Below are positions 53,101 to 62,585 of a DNA stretch of 64,000 nt, one piece after another. Origin of the DNA: Tyto alba (lineage: Eukaryota > Chordata > Aves > Strigiformes > Tytonidae); NCBI RefSeq assembly GCF_018691265.1, contig NW_024881316.1, forward strand, positions 24,219,819 through 24,283,818, given 5' to 3'. The position numbers and the translations under genes were made by a program. Within the stretch, counting starts at the first letter, position 1. Each line of letters begins with the position of its first letter. The notes beneath the pieces are model-generated. The model did no database searches, was not told the DNA's origin, and saw only the letters and a list, made by a program, of their open reading frames with translations.

Positions 53101-56100
53101 TTGTGGTAAATCAATTAACCCTCTATTTTATAGGCTACAATGTTTTAAAACTATTTCATTGTAATTGCTTATAGAACTTACTGAAGAAAGTTACATAAGA
53201 ATCAATTTAAGAAAATTATGTAAGAAGCAATTTAATACCATTTAAGACAATTTTATTTTGTGAAAGCCATGGTCTACTTTGTCAAAACAGGTTTGCAGGG
53301 CCCCACACCAGCACACTGCCTCTCTTTGCCTCATAGGTATTAAGTATCTCACAATCTGTAAGATAAGGAGCATGTGGCTCGCAAGATCCAGCTGGTCACC
53401 GGGCAGCACGAGGATCGGTTTTAACCTACCGCGCACATACGCTATTGTCTCTGTCCTGTCAACGGTGATGGCTGGCTTCCTGCCTCGCTGCTTCCCTGGT
53501 GACTGGCGTGGAGCGGCAGAGACCGTGCGCTCGGGTGGAACTGCAAAGCTAGCAGCCACGTGTCACGGCTGCCACGGGCAAGCTTTAACGTGGTTAGAGT
53601 TCTAATGTCATTTCTGTGTCGTTGACACAAATAGCAGCAGAAGGCAACGTAAGCAAAGACCTGCGAGGGGAAATAGTGCATTTTGGCTGTGCCTGAAGGA
53701 ATGAGTATTAGCTGTTCCAGAGCTAATACATCCCCGTCCTGCCACTCCTAAATCCTTTTTCAAACGGTGTCTGCATTGCCTTTTCTCCAGTTACTGTTGC
53801 TGACTGAGGGGGGTTTGGGGATGTATTAAAATGGGCAGTTCTACAGGGGGAAGTCGCAGTCTGGAAAGAGCTACAGCACCCAGCCTCTGCTCCCACCTCA
53901 CCTCTTGAATGAGAAAAGGAAGAGGTCATGGTGCCCAGCCTTGTGTGTATCTCTCCAACCCCATCTCCAATTTGCCCTCTGCATTTTTAGAAGTAGAGCG
54001 TGACCCTGACCCTTAGCCCTCATATTTCTTTCTTTTTCCAGTAGCCAAGGAGCTCAGGAGATCTAAGTAGAAGTTACTGAAGGTCATAGACATAGGACAC
54101 TCCCTGACCATAAAGATAGGATGGAAAGTATGTGGTGACATGGGAACCATGGAGGCCCATGGAGGTGGGTGGGTGGATATTCTACTCTATATGTTATCAA
54201 GTGAGTAAGGGATAATAAAAGGGTTTCAGGACACAATTTCAGGAGGACAAATTCCAGGGCTAGAACAAGAGCAACAAAGATCAGAAGGAGCTTGTGTAAA
54301 AATTAGCTAATTTACAAAATTTATGTCTGCCTTCTTCAAGGTCCTGAGGACACTTCAAGGATGGAGGTTGTAGAGACAGAAGAATAAGAAATACAAATCC
54401 CACTATATTTTATGCAGCACCCCAGCCTCACTTAGCTCACTTATCTTCACGACACTAACAAGTTGTGGTTGGGAGTCGGGTGCAGGGGCTGTGTTCAGAG
54501 TGGCCCTGTGCGCTGTGAACACACTGCGCTGAATCACAGTAGCTGACAACCAGGGGGTGAGATGTGGGTTGTGGTGTTATGTACATACAAAGGGCACAGA
54601 CAGAATCAGGAAACACATCAGATTTATGGGGTTCACTTGCCTGGCCTCTTGAAAGTTGTGTAGAAATAACCTATTATCAGTATTGGTCTGTTTGTTCACT
54701 GTGTTGATTCAGCTGTGATGAACAGCAGAAAATATTTTTTTGCTGGTTTTCAATTATTGTTGCTCTATCATTGATTAGTTCTAGGCAATATATTTTAGTT
54801 TATACGTATGCTTCCAAGGCATTTACAAAAAGTGCTCTCTGGCCTAATGCTTGGCAGGCATAATTTGTTTTATTTATATGTACATAATTTATGTACGTGG
54901 GACCACAGATAGAAGCATGACAGAATAGTAGCTGACACTTCCAGGGTGATAATCTCTGTTCTCACACAGTCAGTTCTTCAGTCATTTCAGTGGGAATAGG
55001 ATCTGAAGACTGTGGAGTACTGAGTTTTCCCCTCTAGCACTGTTAAGATCATGTCTGGAGTGCTGTGCCCAGTGCTGGGATCCTGAGGACAAGAGGGACA
55101 TGGGCATACTGGAGTGGGTCCTGCACAGTGCCACAGATGTGATTAATGGACCAGAACATCTGTCTTTTGAGGAGAAGCTGAGAGCTGGGACTCCTCAGCC
55201 TCGAGGAGGGAAGGCACACATATCTGTATGTATAAATACCTGATGGGAGGGGTTTGAATAAAGCAGGGACAGACGCTTCAGTGATATCCACTGACAGGAC
55301 AAGAGGTACAAACTGAAGTACAAGAAATTCTATTTAAAGGTCAGAAAAAACTTTTTTACTGTGGGGATTATCTAACATTGGAAGAGGTTTCCCAAAGGGG
55401 TTTTGGTGACTCCATCATAGGAGATATTAAAAATCCAACTGGGCACAGTCCTGGAAGACAACCTGCAGTTGACCTTGCCTGAGCAGAGGGGGTTAGGCTA
55501 GATGTCGAGAGATCCCTTGCAACTTCAGTGATCCTGTTTCTCTAAAAAAAGTAAACTTACTTCCAAATCTAATTCAAAATGTGATTCCTTAATATTTGAG
55601 CAATCTGATAATTTTTTTTTAACCCAGATGTTTCCAGTTCTGAAAAATCAAGAAAATGTATACTCATGGTTAAATCGAAGCTCAGAAATTTCTATTTTTT
55701 CAATCAGTGAACTAAAAGAAGAGAAAACAAGCAAACTCCAAATGATTCTGCAGTGATGAAACATTTCTGACATTTTCAATAATGAAAACTTCTGATTCCA
55801 CCAAAATTAAATATTTCAGTCTTTTCCATCCTGATCTGGAAAGTGACTCATAGACATTTTCACCTTTTTTTTTTTTTTTTTTGTTAATGTATCTTGGCAT
55901 GGAAAAGGAAGTGAAATAAGGATTGTGCTCAGAGGACTATAAACCGAGACTCTGAAAACGGTACTGTAGTAGTAGAGGAGTAGTGACAGACAGTTTGACA
56001 GAGAAAGGAATGATTTAAGCAGTCACCTGGAGAGTGCCCCCAGATCTGCTCTGAAGAAAAAAAGACAGAGGTCCTGATAATTCACACATTTAATTTGGAG

Positions 56101-59100
56101 ATTAGAACCTCAGGGACTGAGTTACTGAACTCATACCATAGAGTAGGAGTACATTTATCATTTGTAGTTAGGTTTTTCATAAAGAAACTAGCAAAAGGAA
56201 TACTTGTCCCACTGCATGTTGCCTTCAACTGACATGCTCCTGCTCAGCCTTTTCCATTCACACAATTTACCCATGAAGTTTTTAGTCTTGCACATGTAGA
56301 GTATTTTTGACAGATAGTATAATGTTATTCTTACTAATAATGCTGTGGGTAGATTTTTTGTCACTGTTTCTGTGGGTTCTCTGAGAGGTACCATCAGCTG
56401 TCTGACTGCAGGTTACACCCTCTGGGGTGATGGTACCTAATAACCACATTTAGAATAATTTGTCCCAGACTAAATGCAGTATCTGAGTGCCCTGCAATGC
56501 TGGAGAGTCCTTGCCAATATTATCCTAATGAAATATACAGATGCAAAACCAAACAAACAACCACAAGAAGCATTCATTTGCAGCAGACTTCTCTGACTCA
56601 GTTACAAATACCATTAATATCAGTGAATAAGCACATAGGACAGTAAGTGAGGCAAATTGCATATTATGGGACAACGCAACAAATCCAAAGAGGAGACCAC
56701 AGAAGTCATTGTGCTGGCCCACTTCATCTGGTTGCAAGGTATGATGTAGAGTAGTTACAGTACAAAGCCTGATCTTTATATCAAGTAGTCTTGGTGATAA
56801 TACCTTTGTGAATGATGTGAGAGAAGCAAATTCAGCTTCTTCTAATTTGGGGAAGAGGTTTGGTTCTAGAAAGCTCATCTTTAGGTCACTATCATGAGCC
56901 TGAAAGTACTGCATATTCCAATACTTATTTCAAACAGCAGCCATATCTTTTGAAACTGTTCCGCTTCACATAAAATATTTAAAAAATCAGTAGAACATGA
57001 GCTGAAACCCAGTTCCTATGGGGACTGTTGTAACCATTAGGTTATCATGCATTTTTCATTTACTCTGTTCATAAAAGTATTCAGCCATTCTATGCAAAGC
57101 GGATATGTATCTGGAACAGGACACACTAAGAAAGATCCCTCAGAGAAATTTCTGCTCTAATTATATTGAATACCACCTTGTGACTTTGGATGATTGGGTT
57201 CAAATCTCTGCAACAAATCAGACAGATAGAGGCATTCAGGTAGCTCACACTGCAGGTGAATGTTCTAGCAGTGGGTTATTGAGGATGAAGTCAAGCAGCA
57301 TCTTCTGCTACCTGGCTTCCCACACAGAGCAAACGTTAGACTGGGTCTTGATGTCACAACAGACAGAGGGACATTCACTTTATCAACTCTGTTGCAGCTG
57401 AGGCTCAGAACAGATTACGGCATCAGGATATGGCTGGTTTTGTTCAAATAATGTCAATATAAGGAGAAGGGAACTTTCCGTGGAGATATAGATACCTCCA
57501 ATTCCCAGTGACAGAGAGACTGCCTTACTTAATTAAGTTGCTGGAAATGGCAGTTATGTACCTAAATATCCTTGACTACATTTATGAACAGAATCAAGGC
57601 ATGGGCTAGGCTAATGGCAAGTCACTGTGTCTATACTGATGCACTTTTGCATGGCACCTGGTCTGGACTGAACCAGCTAGACTGGTAAGATAGTGTGGGC
57701 CTCAAGTCACTCCCAAAAGGCAGTTTTGTGCAGCCTGCATGGGGGTAAGACTGTTTACTTGTATGGATAAATGCTGGCCCATAACAGTTGAACTCAGGGA
57801 CAGAAAATAGTCCCTGGCCTATTTTATTTGCTAGTACTGATGTAGCCTTGGTATATCAAGGCCTTTGACACTTATCAGTCAACAAAGGCATCATTGCTAG
57901 CTTGGTCTAATGACACTACCACTCTTCTCTTCCCTTCCATATTTAGAGCATCTGACAGGCAAATATTCAATGTTTAACAGCAAGGTCTTGGAGGGATTTA
58001 AAGAAAGAGAGAGATGGCGACTGATCCAAGATTTGTTCAAGAAGTTAATAGACCTTTAGAGAAAGGAATATTTTCATCTAAACGATAACAGAGATTAGGA
58101 TGACTTTCGGGTCAACCTTAGAATCATAGAACCATAGAATGGTTTGAGTTGGAAGTCATCTTAAAGATCATCTAGTTCCAACCCCCCTGCCATGGGCAGG
58201 GACACCTTCCACTAGACCAGGTTGCTCAAAGCCCCATCCAACCTGGTCTTGGACACTTCCAGGGAGGGGGCAGATCAACTCCTCCGAATTATGGAAAACA
58301 AGGTTGGAACTTTTTTTCCAGCTGCATGTTGTCTTTATTTAACAGGATCCCACAAGAGCATAATTTCTGCTGAATTCAGACTTGTGTTGGTTCAGACTCT
58401 GACTTTGTCCATAGTCCTGAAATTTCATTTATCACCTTACTGAAGAGGCAGTATGACTGTTAGTGAAAACAATCTTGGCCACTGTCAAGGATTTCAGAAG
58501 TTGACTGTCTTCTGCCATCATTTTCTCTTTGAAATCTTACGGGTTTCATACAGTTACTACAGCAATACTATGCTAAACTGTGTATATGCAACTATTCAGC
58601 AATTCAAAATAAAGGTACATACACCATAAAGAATTACCTGAAATATTGCAGACATCTTCAACTACCTTCCAGACACTCTCACATCCATTTGCAGCATTTA
58701 TACACTGCTCCCTCAAGTGCAGACAGTCAGCAGTCTGAGCAGTAGATACACTTGTGAAGTACATGAACAACACTGTAAAACCAGAATATAATGATTATTT
58801 ATTACATTAGATAGTGTACTGACCTTTTTCATTTACACTTAAATTATAACAATATAATTTACTGTAGTTTATCTATAGATTCAAATTTTCTACCAAGTGA
58901 ATTTTAAACAGAATATTTTTTTTCCTCAGTTTCACAGCTGGAAAATTAAATTTAAATTTTAAATTTTCAAAGTTGCAGTGTGGCATATTTTGTATTGGTT
59001 TTATTCCAGTATTATACATCAATCATAGCTATATATGGTTTATATATATATATATATATATATAAAATAGATATATAGAAATGGCTGCAGTTCTGAGATC

Positions 59101-62081
59101 CATAAGAAATTATAGAAAGGAAGACAGACAATATAAAATTCAGAGGAAACAGCATTTTATTTGGACTGCAATTTCATCAAGCTAGAGACTACACAGGAAT
59201 TCCTATGAATAGAGCATGTGAAAGAGATCTGACAGTTACATAACTGTTAGATAATAAATGAGATATTATTTCATAATACAGTACTCTTCACCATCTTTGT
59301 TTTTACTTCACAGATGCATCATTTCTTGAAAACAACCCACTCCTTTACGTCTTTATCTGCTTCCCCGAGTGCACTGAACCTAAAGGCCATGTTAATTGCA
59401 TAAAAAAGTTCTGAAACTGAAGACTGATACAGAAGTTTCAAGGTAAAGAATTTTAAATCAGCACCATCTCTGGCTTATGAGTAGAAAATTTAATTGTCTT
59501 GCTAAGAAAAGACAAATTAGTTTGGGTTTAGCTCTTTCATCAACATTTATGTGGTAACACAGCCCCTAATTTGTAACCATGTGTCATAATTTTCTATAAA
59601 ATTAAGTTTCAGACAGTGATTTCAGGCCTTATCAAACTAGGTGATAAATACCTAATGGGATTGTTTTCCTTAGGTATTGAAGGACACAGCATCTCCCAGA
59701 CCAAGTCTCCTTTTTTTTTCCTTATGTTCAGGTAAATTCATATGTAACCTGAGACTTTTCTAGTACTAATTCCTTAAATGTCATCTGCAAGAGGCATGAA
59801 ATATTCCCTCAGGATTTGTCCAGATCATATCCATAGAAATTAAGTGTTTCCAGTGGTACATTTGAGAAATAAGAAATTAAATACCAAATATTGCTCTTAA
59901 TAAAGAGGCATGACAGTTTAGAGGTGATGCCACCCCTTCTGGAAATTATTCTTACCTGTGATATAACAGTGCTGCCATAGGGAAAGCTTTCTGCGTGCAT
60001 GTTGGTAAAGACGAAGCAACATTTAATACTTTATAACTGACAAGTACAGTAGCATCTAGGGTGCCTATGAGACACTGAGATACCACGTGCTTACTGTAGC
60101 AGGTGCTAATCCTTCCCCAGTTGTGCATAGTCCTGCCAGTTCCCAGATCTGTGCAAGGGTTGGTTGTGATGTCAGTGATTTACAACCTGAAATACTCTTT
60201 TAGGCTGCATCTGTCGCTCAGCCTGAAAGGCTGATTGACAGAAACAGCCTCTGCCACTTGACATTGAGGAATGCGCAGCTGGCCCATCCATAGGGACAAT
60301 TTTGGCTCATTATGGCAATATTTTAATCCTGAGACCGTCTCCAAAAGTTCTAACTGTGAAATTATTCACTATTATTTCAGATGACAGAGAAAAAAAAAAA
60401 AAAAAAAAAAAAGTTGCCAGATACCTTACAGGTCAAAATTCCTGTATATATAAGGCAATACAAAATTACAAACCTAGAAACTTTTTAAGAAAGGGTATTT
60501 TGCTGGATGACCACTTGCCTATTTTTTAGGTACTAAGACAGTGGAAGATTTATGCATCTGATTAGGATCTGCAGCACAAAGACTTCATACTGTCTCGCTC
60601 CTGCTAAAGCAGCTTTTCAGAACCAGTGACTGAAAATTAATAAAGTAGGACTGATTGCCAATTAGCAGCTCCTACTCCTTTGTTAGGATTATTTCAGAGT
60701 GTGTTTATTTTGAACCCACCTGGAAACTGTGCCTACAAAAAGGAGGAGATGCTACTGCAAAATAAACAGCCAAGTGGCATAATACATGATTGAAGCTAAT
60801 TCAGTCTAAGAGCTTCTCCAGATCTAATGACATCTTACAGATGGGTCTTTTGTTTCCTCAGCAGTACACAGGGAGCATACTGTGGCAAGCCTACATGAAA
60901 CAAACCAGCCTATATGATTTCAGAATGCAGTGAACTGTAGCTAATACAACTGTTAAAATTAACAATCACTTCAGTCATTCACTTTAGTTATTTACTCTAC
61001 TGTTTGGAGTACTCCGCAACTGTTTCCTACTTAGAAGAGTTCAGGTCATCTAAGAGTTAGTTTGTAGCTAAAACTTTTAGAGGGATACATTTTGGTATGA
61101 AGATACATAAATATAGATTTCTACAGTTGTCTGTATTTTTGTACAGGTGTCTTGATTCACTGGGTAGGTGTAAAATTCCTTGTTCTGAAGAATTTGGTGT
61201 CTAAAGTGAAAAGAGGGGAAAGAAGGGCATTTTAGCACCTTCATTTTGCAGATTGGGAACTGTGGAATGGAGGAATTGCAGTGTCTCTCCCAAGATTGCA
61301 GAATTATTATCTGGCAGATAATAATGAATAATGGGAAACCAAGCTGTGGTGTCTATCTAACTGCAAGAGCAGCAAGATAGGTAGCTCCAAAGGAGAAAGG
61401 CAAACTAGAGTTGAATACAGATTGAGTATAGTTGAAAAGTGATAAAGGATCACTTTATTCTAACAAAGCCTGTGGCAGAACTACTTAGAATGTTTTTTAA
61501 CAGGGGAATATGAGTTTAGAGTAGCGGGATGTTAAAGAGTTCAGCATGTATACAGTAGGTAGAGGGGAATAAAAGAAATGAAGATACACTTGTCTCAACG
61601 TCTCTTGTGCCAATCCCGTTTCTACCAGGTTTCTTGATTTTCCCTTTTCCTCCGTTCAGACCCCAAGGGAAATGCCAGTAGCCCCCCTGCGTCGCACTGC
61701 CAGCACTAAACTCTTCCCACGTAGCAAACAAGTGGCTGTTTATTCAGACAAGCCGTCCCAGTTGCGGGACTCCTCGCCGGTTCAACTTCTGGCCAGCGCC
61801 ACCCCCGCCACCCCCGCCTGGGTGTCCAGGGCCTGGCCGTCGCGCAGGGGTGGGGACCCCCGCCGGGTACCTGCTCGCCCCCCTCCTTCGGGCTCCCCGC
61901 GGGAAGGATCAAGGGACGGAGCCCTCAGGGATCCCGCGGGGAGGAGAGGCCAGGAGGCGCGGGGCGCAGCGAGGGTCCTGGCCAGGCTGGGGGGCTGCCT
62001 CCTCCCACCCCAATTCTCTCTTCCCCTTCCACCCCCCCCACCCCTCCCGCGGCACTTACCGAGGCGGAGGAGCGCGGCCAT
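34596..62081 (-). CDS. GFRAL: GFRAL, GDNF family receptor alpha-like (complete, 11 coding exons)
   Basis: Type I membrane receptor. In mammals it binds GDF15 and signals through RET in hindbrain neurons (family knowledge). Coding exons on the - strand, 5' to 3': 62081-62060, 58772-58638, 52217-52065, 50540-50028, 49318-49262, 48624-48297, 46269-46010, 42930-42901, 36749-36720, 35742-35661, 34683-34596. All introns are GT-AG and every splice phase matches. The total is 1698 nt, or 565 residues plus TGA. Residues 1-19 are a signal peptide. Ten-cysteine domains lie at about 24-99, 137-214 and 301-379, and a third family domain (D3) starts at 389. The membrane segment is about 513-534, with a 31-residue basic/Ser-rich tail. 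Identity rests on clear similarity to mammalian GFRAL in D1, D2, D3 and the membrane exon, and on HMGCLL1 as convergent neighbour. The second domain is extra relative to human. Without it the protein is 394 residues, equal to human. The two 30-bp exons are the least certain parts. Confidence 0.93.
34684..35660 (-). other. GFRAL intron 10
   Basis: 0.98-kb GT-AG intron between the membrane and tail exons. Nothing recognisable inside. Confidence 0.7.
35661..35742 (-). CDS. GFRAL: GFRAL coding exon 10 (transmembrane segment)
   Basis: The 82-bp exon runs from phase 1 to phase 2, with acceptor TTTACTTATAG and donor ATCAG|GTAATTTG. It encodes GEKVY followed by about 20 hydrophobic residues, ending LLKIR. 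The start (GE-x-[VI]-Y) and the lysine/arginine stop-transfer end match the mammalian GFRAL membrane exon. Reading past the donor gives AGG TAA, an immediate stop, so retention of intron 10 would make a receptor with almost no cytoplasmic tail. Confidence 0.9.
35743..36719 (-). other. GFRAL intron 9
   Basis: 0.98-kb intron. The 92-residue open frame inside (36293-36571, - strand) has no recognisable domain and overlaps a similar + strand frame; neither is supported. Confidence 0.6.
36720..36749 (-). CDS. GFRAL: GFRAL coding exon 9 (30-bp stalk microexon)
   Basis: This microexon lies between acceptor CTGTTTCAG and donor CCCAG|GTAAGC, phase 1 on both sides. It encodes TRILPSHSP directly before the GE that opens the membrane exon. 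The human stalk has an HSP tripeptide at the corresponding place just before GE, which supports the call. A second AG two bases downstream (36748) would shift the frame and is less likely. Confidence 0.65.
36750..42900 (-). other. GFRAL intron 8
   Basis: 6.2-kb intron. It contains a T tract near 37612-37630, a GC-rich patch at about 38570-38780, and a possible conserved non-coding block at about 38870-39180. No exon or transposon was recognised. A pyrimidine-rich acceptor at about 42635 (TTTTACAG on the - strand) leads in phase to a stop after 12 codons and could serve as an alternative end, with low confidence. Confidence 0.55.
42901..42930 (-). CDS. GFRAL: GFRAL coding exon 8 (30-bp juxtamembrane microexon, tentative)
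   Basis: This is a tentative microexon between acceptor GCATTTACAG and a strong donor AAAG|GTAAGAAC, phase 1 on both sides. It adds [10 protein letters not shown] after D3. Similarity to the mammalian stalk is weak. Including it keeps the frame, and together with exon 9 and without exon 4 it gives exactly 394 residues, the human length. It could instead be chance; RNA evidence would settle it. Confidence 0.5.
44703..45662 (+). mobile_element. CR1 LINE, 5'-truncated 3' end of ORF2 plus 3' UTR
   Basis: The + strand encodes the CR1 reverse-transcriptase C-terminal region in broken frames (44707-44916, 44926-45222, 45219-45407). Typical pieces are [41 protein letters not shown] and LLERVQRRS. 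The typical 3' UTR follows (GGTTGCCCAGAGCAGCTGTG) and ends in the ATTCTATGATTCTATGATAC tail. Stops and frame changes show it is dead. It lies in GFRAL intron 7, antisense to the gene. A 14-base direct repeat with 17-base period abuts its 5' end (44672-44702). Confidence 0.95.
45849..45873. repeat. Poly-A tract
   Basis: About 25 consecutive adenines in GFRAL intron 7. No retrocopy was recognised upstream of it, so it is listed as a simple repeat. Confidence 0.85.
46010..46269 (-). CDS. GFRAL: GFRAL coding exon 7 (bulk of domain D3)
   Basis: The 260-bp exon runs from phase 2 to phase 1, with acceptor TTTCCACCAG and donor TTAC|GTGAGT. It encodes the D3 segment with FQSKCW, KAAYIS, CTCQN and [13 protein letters not shown], all clearly matching mammalian GFRAL. 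D3 contacts RET in the mammalian complex (family knowledge). Reading through the donor meets a stop after two codons (R-E-stop), so intron retention or intronic polyadenylation here would give a secreted ectodomain. Confidence 0.96.
46270..48296 (-). other. GFRAL intron 6
   Basis: 2.0-kb intron between exons 6 and 7. AT-rich, with no recognisable element. The + strand open frame 47813-48082 has no support. Confidence 0.75.
48297..48624 (-). CDS. GFRAL: GFRAL coding exon 6 (domain D2 and start of D3)
   Basis: The 328-bp exon runs from phase 1 to phase 2, with donor TGTAG|GTAAGTAG. It encodes all ten D2 cysteines (301, 308, 314, 325, 331, 336, 358, 360, 367, 379; spacings 6-5-10-5-4-21-1-6-11) and then the first D3 cysteines at 389, 396 and 402 after a PPPSC motif. 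The block QAAI-x-FFY and AQML-x-FCDC is nearly the same as in mammalian GFRAL. In mammals D2 is the GDF15-binding domain (family knowledge). Confidence 0.97.
48625..49261 (-). other. GFRAL intron 5
   Basis: 0.64-kb intron with nothing recognisable. Confidence 0.8.
49262..49318 (-). CDS. GFRAL: GFRAL coding exon 5 (short linker exon before D2)
   Basis: This 57-bp exon is too short for simple open-frame detection. The acceptor is CTTTTTCTAG and the donor CAAG|GTAAGTC, both excellent, with phase 1 on both sides. It encodes [19 protein letters not shown], which matches the mammalian GFRAL linker in sequence and position (DN-[VI], K, W-x-L). N276-I-S is a potential glycosylation site. Finding this conserved linker after exon 4 shows that exon 4 is an addition, not a diverged version of the linker. 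Confidence 0.87.
49319..50027 (-). other. GFRAL intron 4
   Basis: 0.71-kb intron between the extra domain exon and the linker exon. Nothing recognisable. Confidence 0.75.
50028..50540 (-). CDS. GFRAL: GFRAL coding exon 4: extra GFRalpha-D1-like cysteine domain plus polyaspartate linker
   Basis: This 513-bp exon lies between an acceptor TTTGTACAG and a donor CAG|GTTAGG, with phase 1 on both sides. Residues 137-214 form a complete ten-cysteine domain with spacings 6-5-10-6-8-14-1-7-11. Its signature features (EC-x-SA-x3-L, CKC, CVKIW) resemble the first domain of classical GFRalpha1-3 rather than GFRAL D1. Residues 230-251 are 22 aspartates in a row, followed by seven more at 257-263, giving a strongly acidic linker before D2. 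Human GFRAL, as I know it, passes directly from exon 3 to the small exon that follows, so this exon has no counterpart there. It could be constitutive or a cassette exon, because skipping it keeps the frame. The open frame, cysteine pattern and splice sites argue for real coding sequence. Confidence 0.78.
50101..50163. repeat. (ATC)21 microsatellite within GFRAL coding exon 4
   Basis: 21 pure ATC units on the + strand read as GAT on the coding strand and give Asp231-like runs; with the adjacent GAC they make 22 consecutive aspartates. A second, interrupted set of ATC units at about 50050-50085 encodes seven more. The purity suggests recent growth and likely length variation. The 20-plus methionine or isoleucine runs in other frames here are artefacts of the repeat. 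Confidence 0.95.
50541..52064 (-). other. GFRAL intron 3
   Basis: 1.5-kb intron with no recognisable element. Confidence 0.75.
52065..52217 (-). CDS. GFRAL: GFRAL coding exon 3 (second half of domain D1)
   Basis: The 153-bp exon has phase 1 at both ends; its donor is AAAG|GTAAC. It supplies cysteines 56, 64, 81, 83, 89 and 99, with the family CxC motif (CVC at 81-83) and the segment LLGKQC near the end. Together with exon 2 this makes a complete ten-cysteine GDNF/GAS1-type domain with spacings 6-6-10-6-7-16-1-5-9, matching mammalian GFRAL D1. A forward-strand open frame over the same bases is a shadow. Confidence 0.95.
55030..55550 (+). mobile_element. Degenerate CR1 LINE 3' fragment
   Basis: The fragment shows the CR1 order: GTGCCCAGTGCTGGG, GAGAAGCTGAGAGCTGGGAC, then CTTCAGTGATATCCACTGACAGGACAAGAGG, then GGTTAGGCTAGATG and the closing GATCCCTTGCAACTTCAGTG. 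It diverges more than the 44.7-kb copy and lacks a clear octamer tail, so it belongs to an older subfamily. It sits in GFRAL intron 2. Confidence 0.85.
58121..58277 (-). mobile_element. CR1 LINE 3' terminal fragment, reverse orientation
   Basis: It starts with the inverted tail (ATCATAGAACCATAGAATGG) and continues through the inverted 3' UTR (CCAACCCCCCTGCCATGGGC, ACCAGGTTGCTCAAAGCCCC). It is a severely 5'-truncated copy of about 155 bp, in the same orientation as GFRAL. Confidence 0.93.
58638..58772 (-). CDS. GFRAL: GFRAL coding exon 2 (end of signal peptide, first half of domain D1)
   Basis: The exon is bounded by a pyrimidine-rich acceptor (GGTTTTACAG) and a donor GTAATTC, and both ends are phase 1 (135 bp). 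It completes the signal peptide and encodes the start of the first cysteine-rich domain: cysteines at residues 24, 31, 38 and 49, including the segment DCLHLREQC. This matches the beginning of mammalian GFRAL D1 closely. N50-I-S is a potential N-glycosylation site. Confidence 0.93.
59039..59064. repeat. TA dinucleotide repeat
   Basis: Pure TA run of about 13 units in GFRAL intron 1. Confidence 0.9.
60390..60411. repeat. Poly-A tract
   Basis: About 22 consecutive adenines in GFRAL intron 1, with no recognised element attached. Confidence 0.85.
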
Positions 62082-62250
62082 GCCCGGCCGCCGCCGGCTG
62101 CAGCTCCGCGCCGAGCGGGGTCGCGCCGGGACGCGGGTGTCGGGGCGGCGCCGCCCCTTCAGCACCCGCCGCGGGGACAGCGCCCCGCCCCCGGCCCCCC
62201 CGCCCCGTCCTACTGCCCCCCGGCCCCCCCTCAGCCCATCGGTGAGGAAC
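61750..62250 (-). promoter_or_regulatory. GFRAL: CpG island / GFRAL promoter and first exon
   Basis: This is the most GC- and CpG-rich stretch of the window and it surrounds the GFRAL start codon. A GC box (GGGCGGGG on the - strand, 62190-62183) lies about 100 bp upstream of the ATG, and I see no TATA box, which fits a CpG-type promoter. Long open frames on both strands here (for example 61672-62259 +) follow from the GC content and are not called as genes. The transcription start cannot be fixed from sequence. Confidence 0.7.
62060..62081 (-). CDS. GFRAL: GFRAL coding exon 1 (start codon and first half of signal peptide)
   Basis: ATG at 62081-62079, with G at -3 and G at +4, encodes MAALLRL and ends in phase 1 at a strong donor (G|GTAAGTGCC). 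Spliced to the acceptor at 58773 it gives [19 protein letters not shown], a convincing signal peptide with S at -3 and A at -1. An in-frame upstream ATG at 62165 would add 28 mostly arginine-rich residues and bury the signal peptide, so the downstream ATG is preferred. The exon lies inside a CpG island, as expected for a first exon. Confidence 0.85.
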
Positions 62251-62478
62251 CCTGGCTGAAGGGTTCCCCCCTCACCCCCCCCGGCCCCCCCTCAGCCCAT
62301 CGGTGAGGAACCCTGGCTGAAGGGTTCCCCCTCACCCCCCCCCCCGGCCCCCCCTCAACCCATCGGTGAGGAACCCTGGCTGAAGGGTTCCCCCCCACAC
62401 ACACACACCGGCCCCCCCTCAACCCATCGGTGAGGAACCCTGGCTGAAGGTTCCCCCCTCACCCCCCCCCCCCCCCCA
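62221..62478. repeat. GC-rich minisatellite, four copies of a 61-64-bp unit
   Basis: Units start at 62221, 62282, 62345 and 62409. Each contains CCCATCGGTGAGGAACCC followed by a perfect 8-bp inverted repeat (GGAACCCT - 6-base loop - AGGGTTCC) and a long C run. In copy 4 the stem has lost one G. Copy 3 ends in an AC dinucleotide run and copy 4 in a poly-C tract. The array lies 140-400 bp upstream of the GFRAL start codon. Confidence 0.95.
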
Positions 62479-62585
62479 GCCCCCGCCAGCTCCCTTTGGT
62501 GCCGCCGTTACACCCTTCAGCCCCTGTCTCTCTTTCGGCCGTCATCGCTAATCGGGGCGAGGTGGTTCCCAGGCGTTTCTCACTT

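Larger units (their letters stand above)
52218..58637 (-). other. GFRAL intron 2
   Basis: 6.4-kb intron. It contains two CpG-enriched patches (about 52600-52800 and 53370-53600), a degenerate CR1 3' fragment (55030-55550), a CR1 3' tail in the opposite orientation (58121-58277) and a T tract at about 55866. Open frames in the CpG patches have no recognisable domain. Confidence 0.7.
58773..62059 (-). other. GFRAL intron 1
   Basis: 3.3-kb first intron. It contains a TA tract at 59039-59064 and a 22-base A tract near 60390. No exon or transposon was recognised. Confidence 0.8.

Noticed and set aside
53242..53559. 105-codon - strand frame in GFRAL intron 2
   Set aside because: Coincides with a CpG-rich patch, has no family match I recognise and no splice sites that fit the GFRAL phases.
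62079..62165. Upstream in-frame ATG at 62165 as GFRAL start
   Set aside because: It would put 28 mostly basic residues before the signal peptide; the ATG at 62081 gives a normal signal peptide in good start context.
61672..62259. 195-codon + strand frame and several others across the CpG island
   Set aside because: Pro/Arg/Gly/Ala-rich translations of GC-rich promoter DNA; the real coding part here is only the 22 bases of GFRAL exon 1 on the - strand.
62231..62422. 63-codon - strand frame with internal repeats
   Set aside because: Simple translation of the promoter minisatellite.
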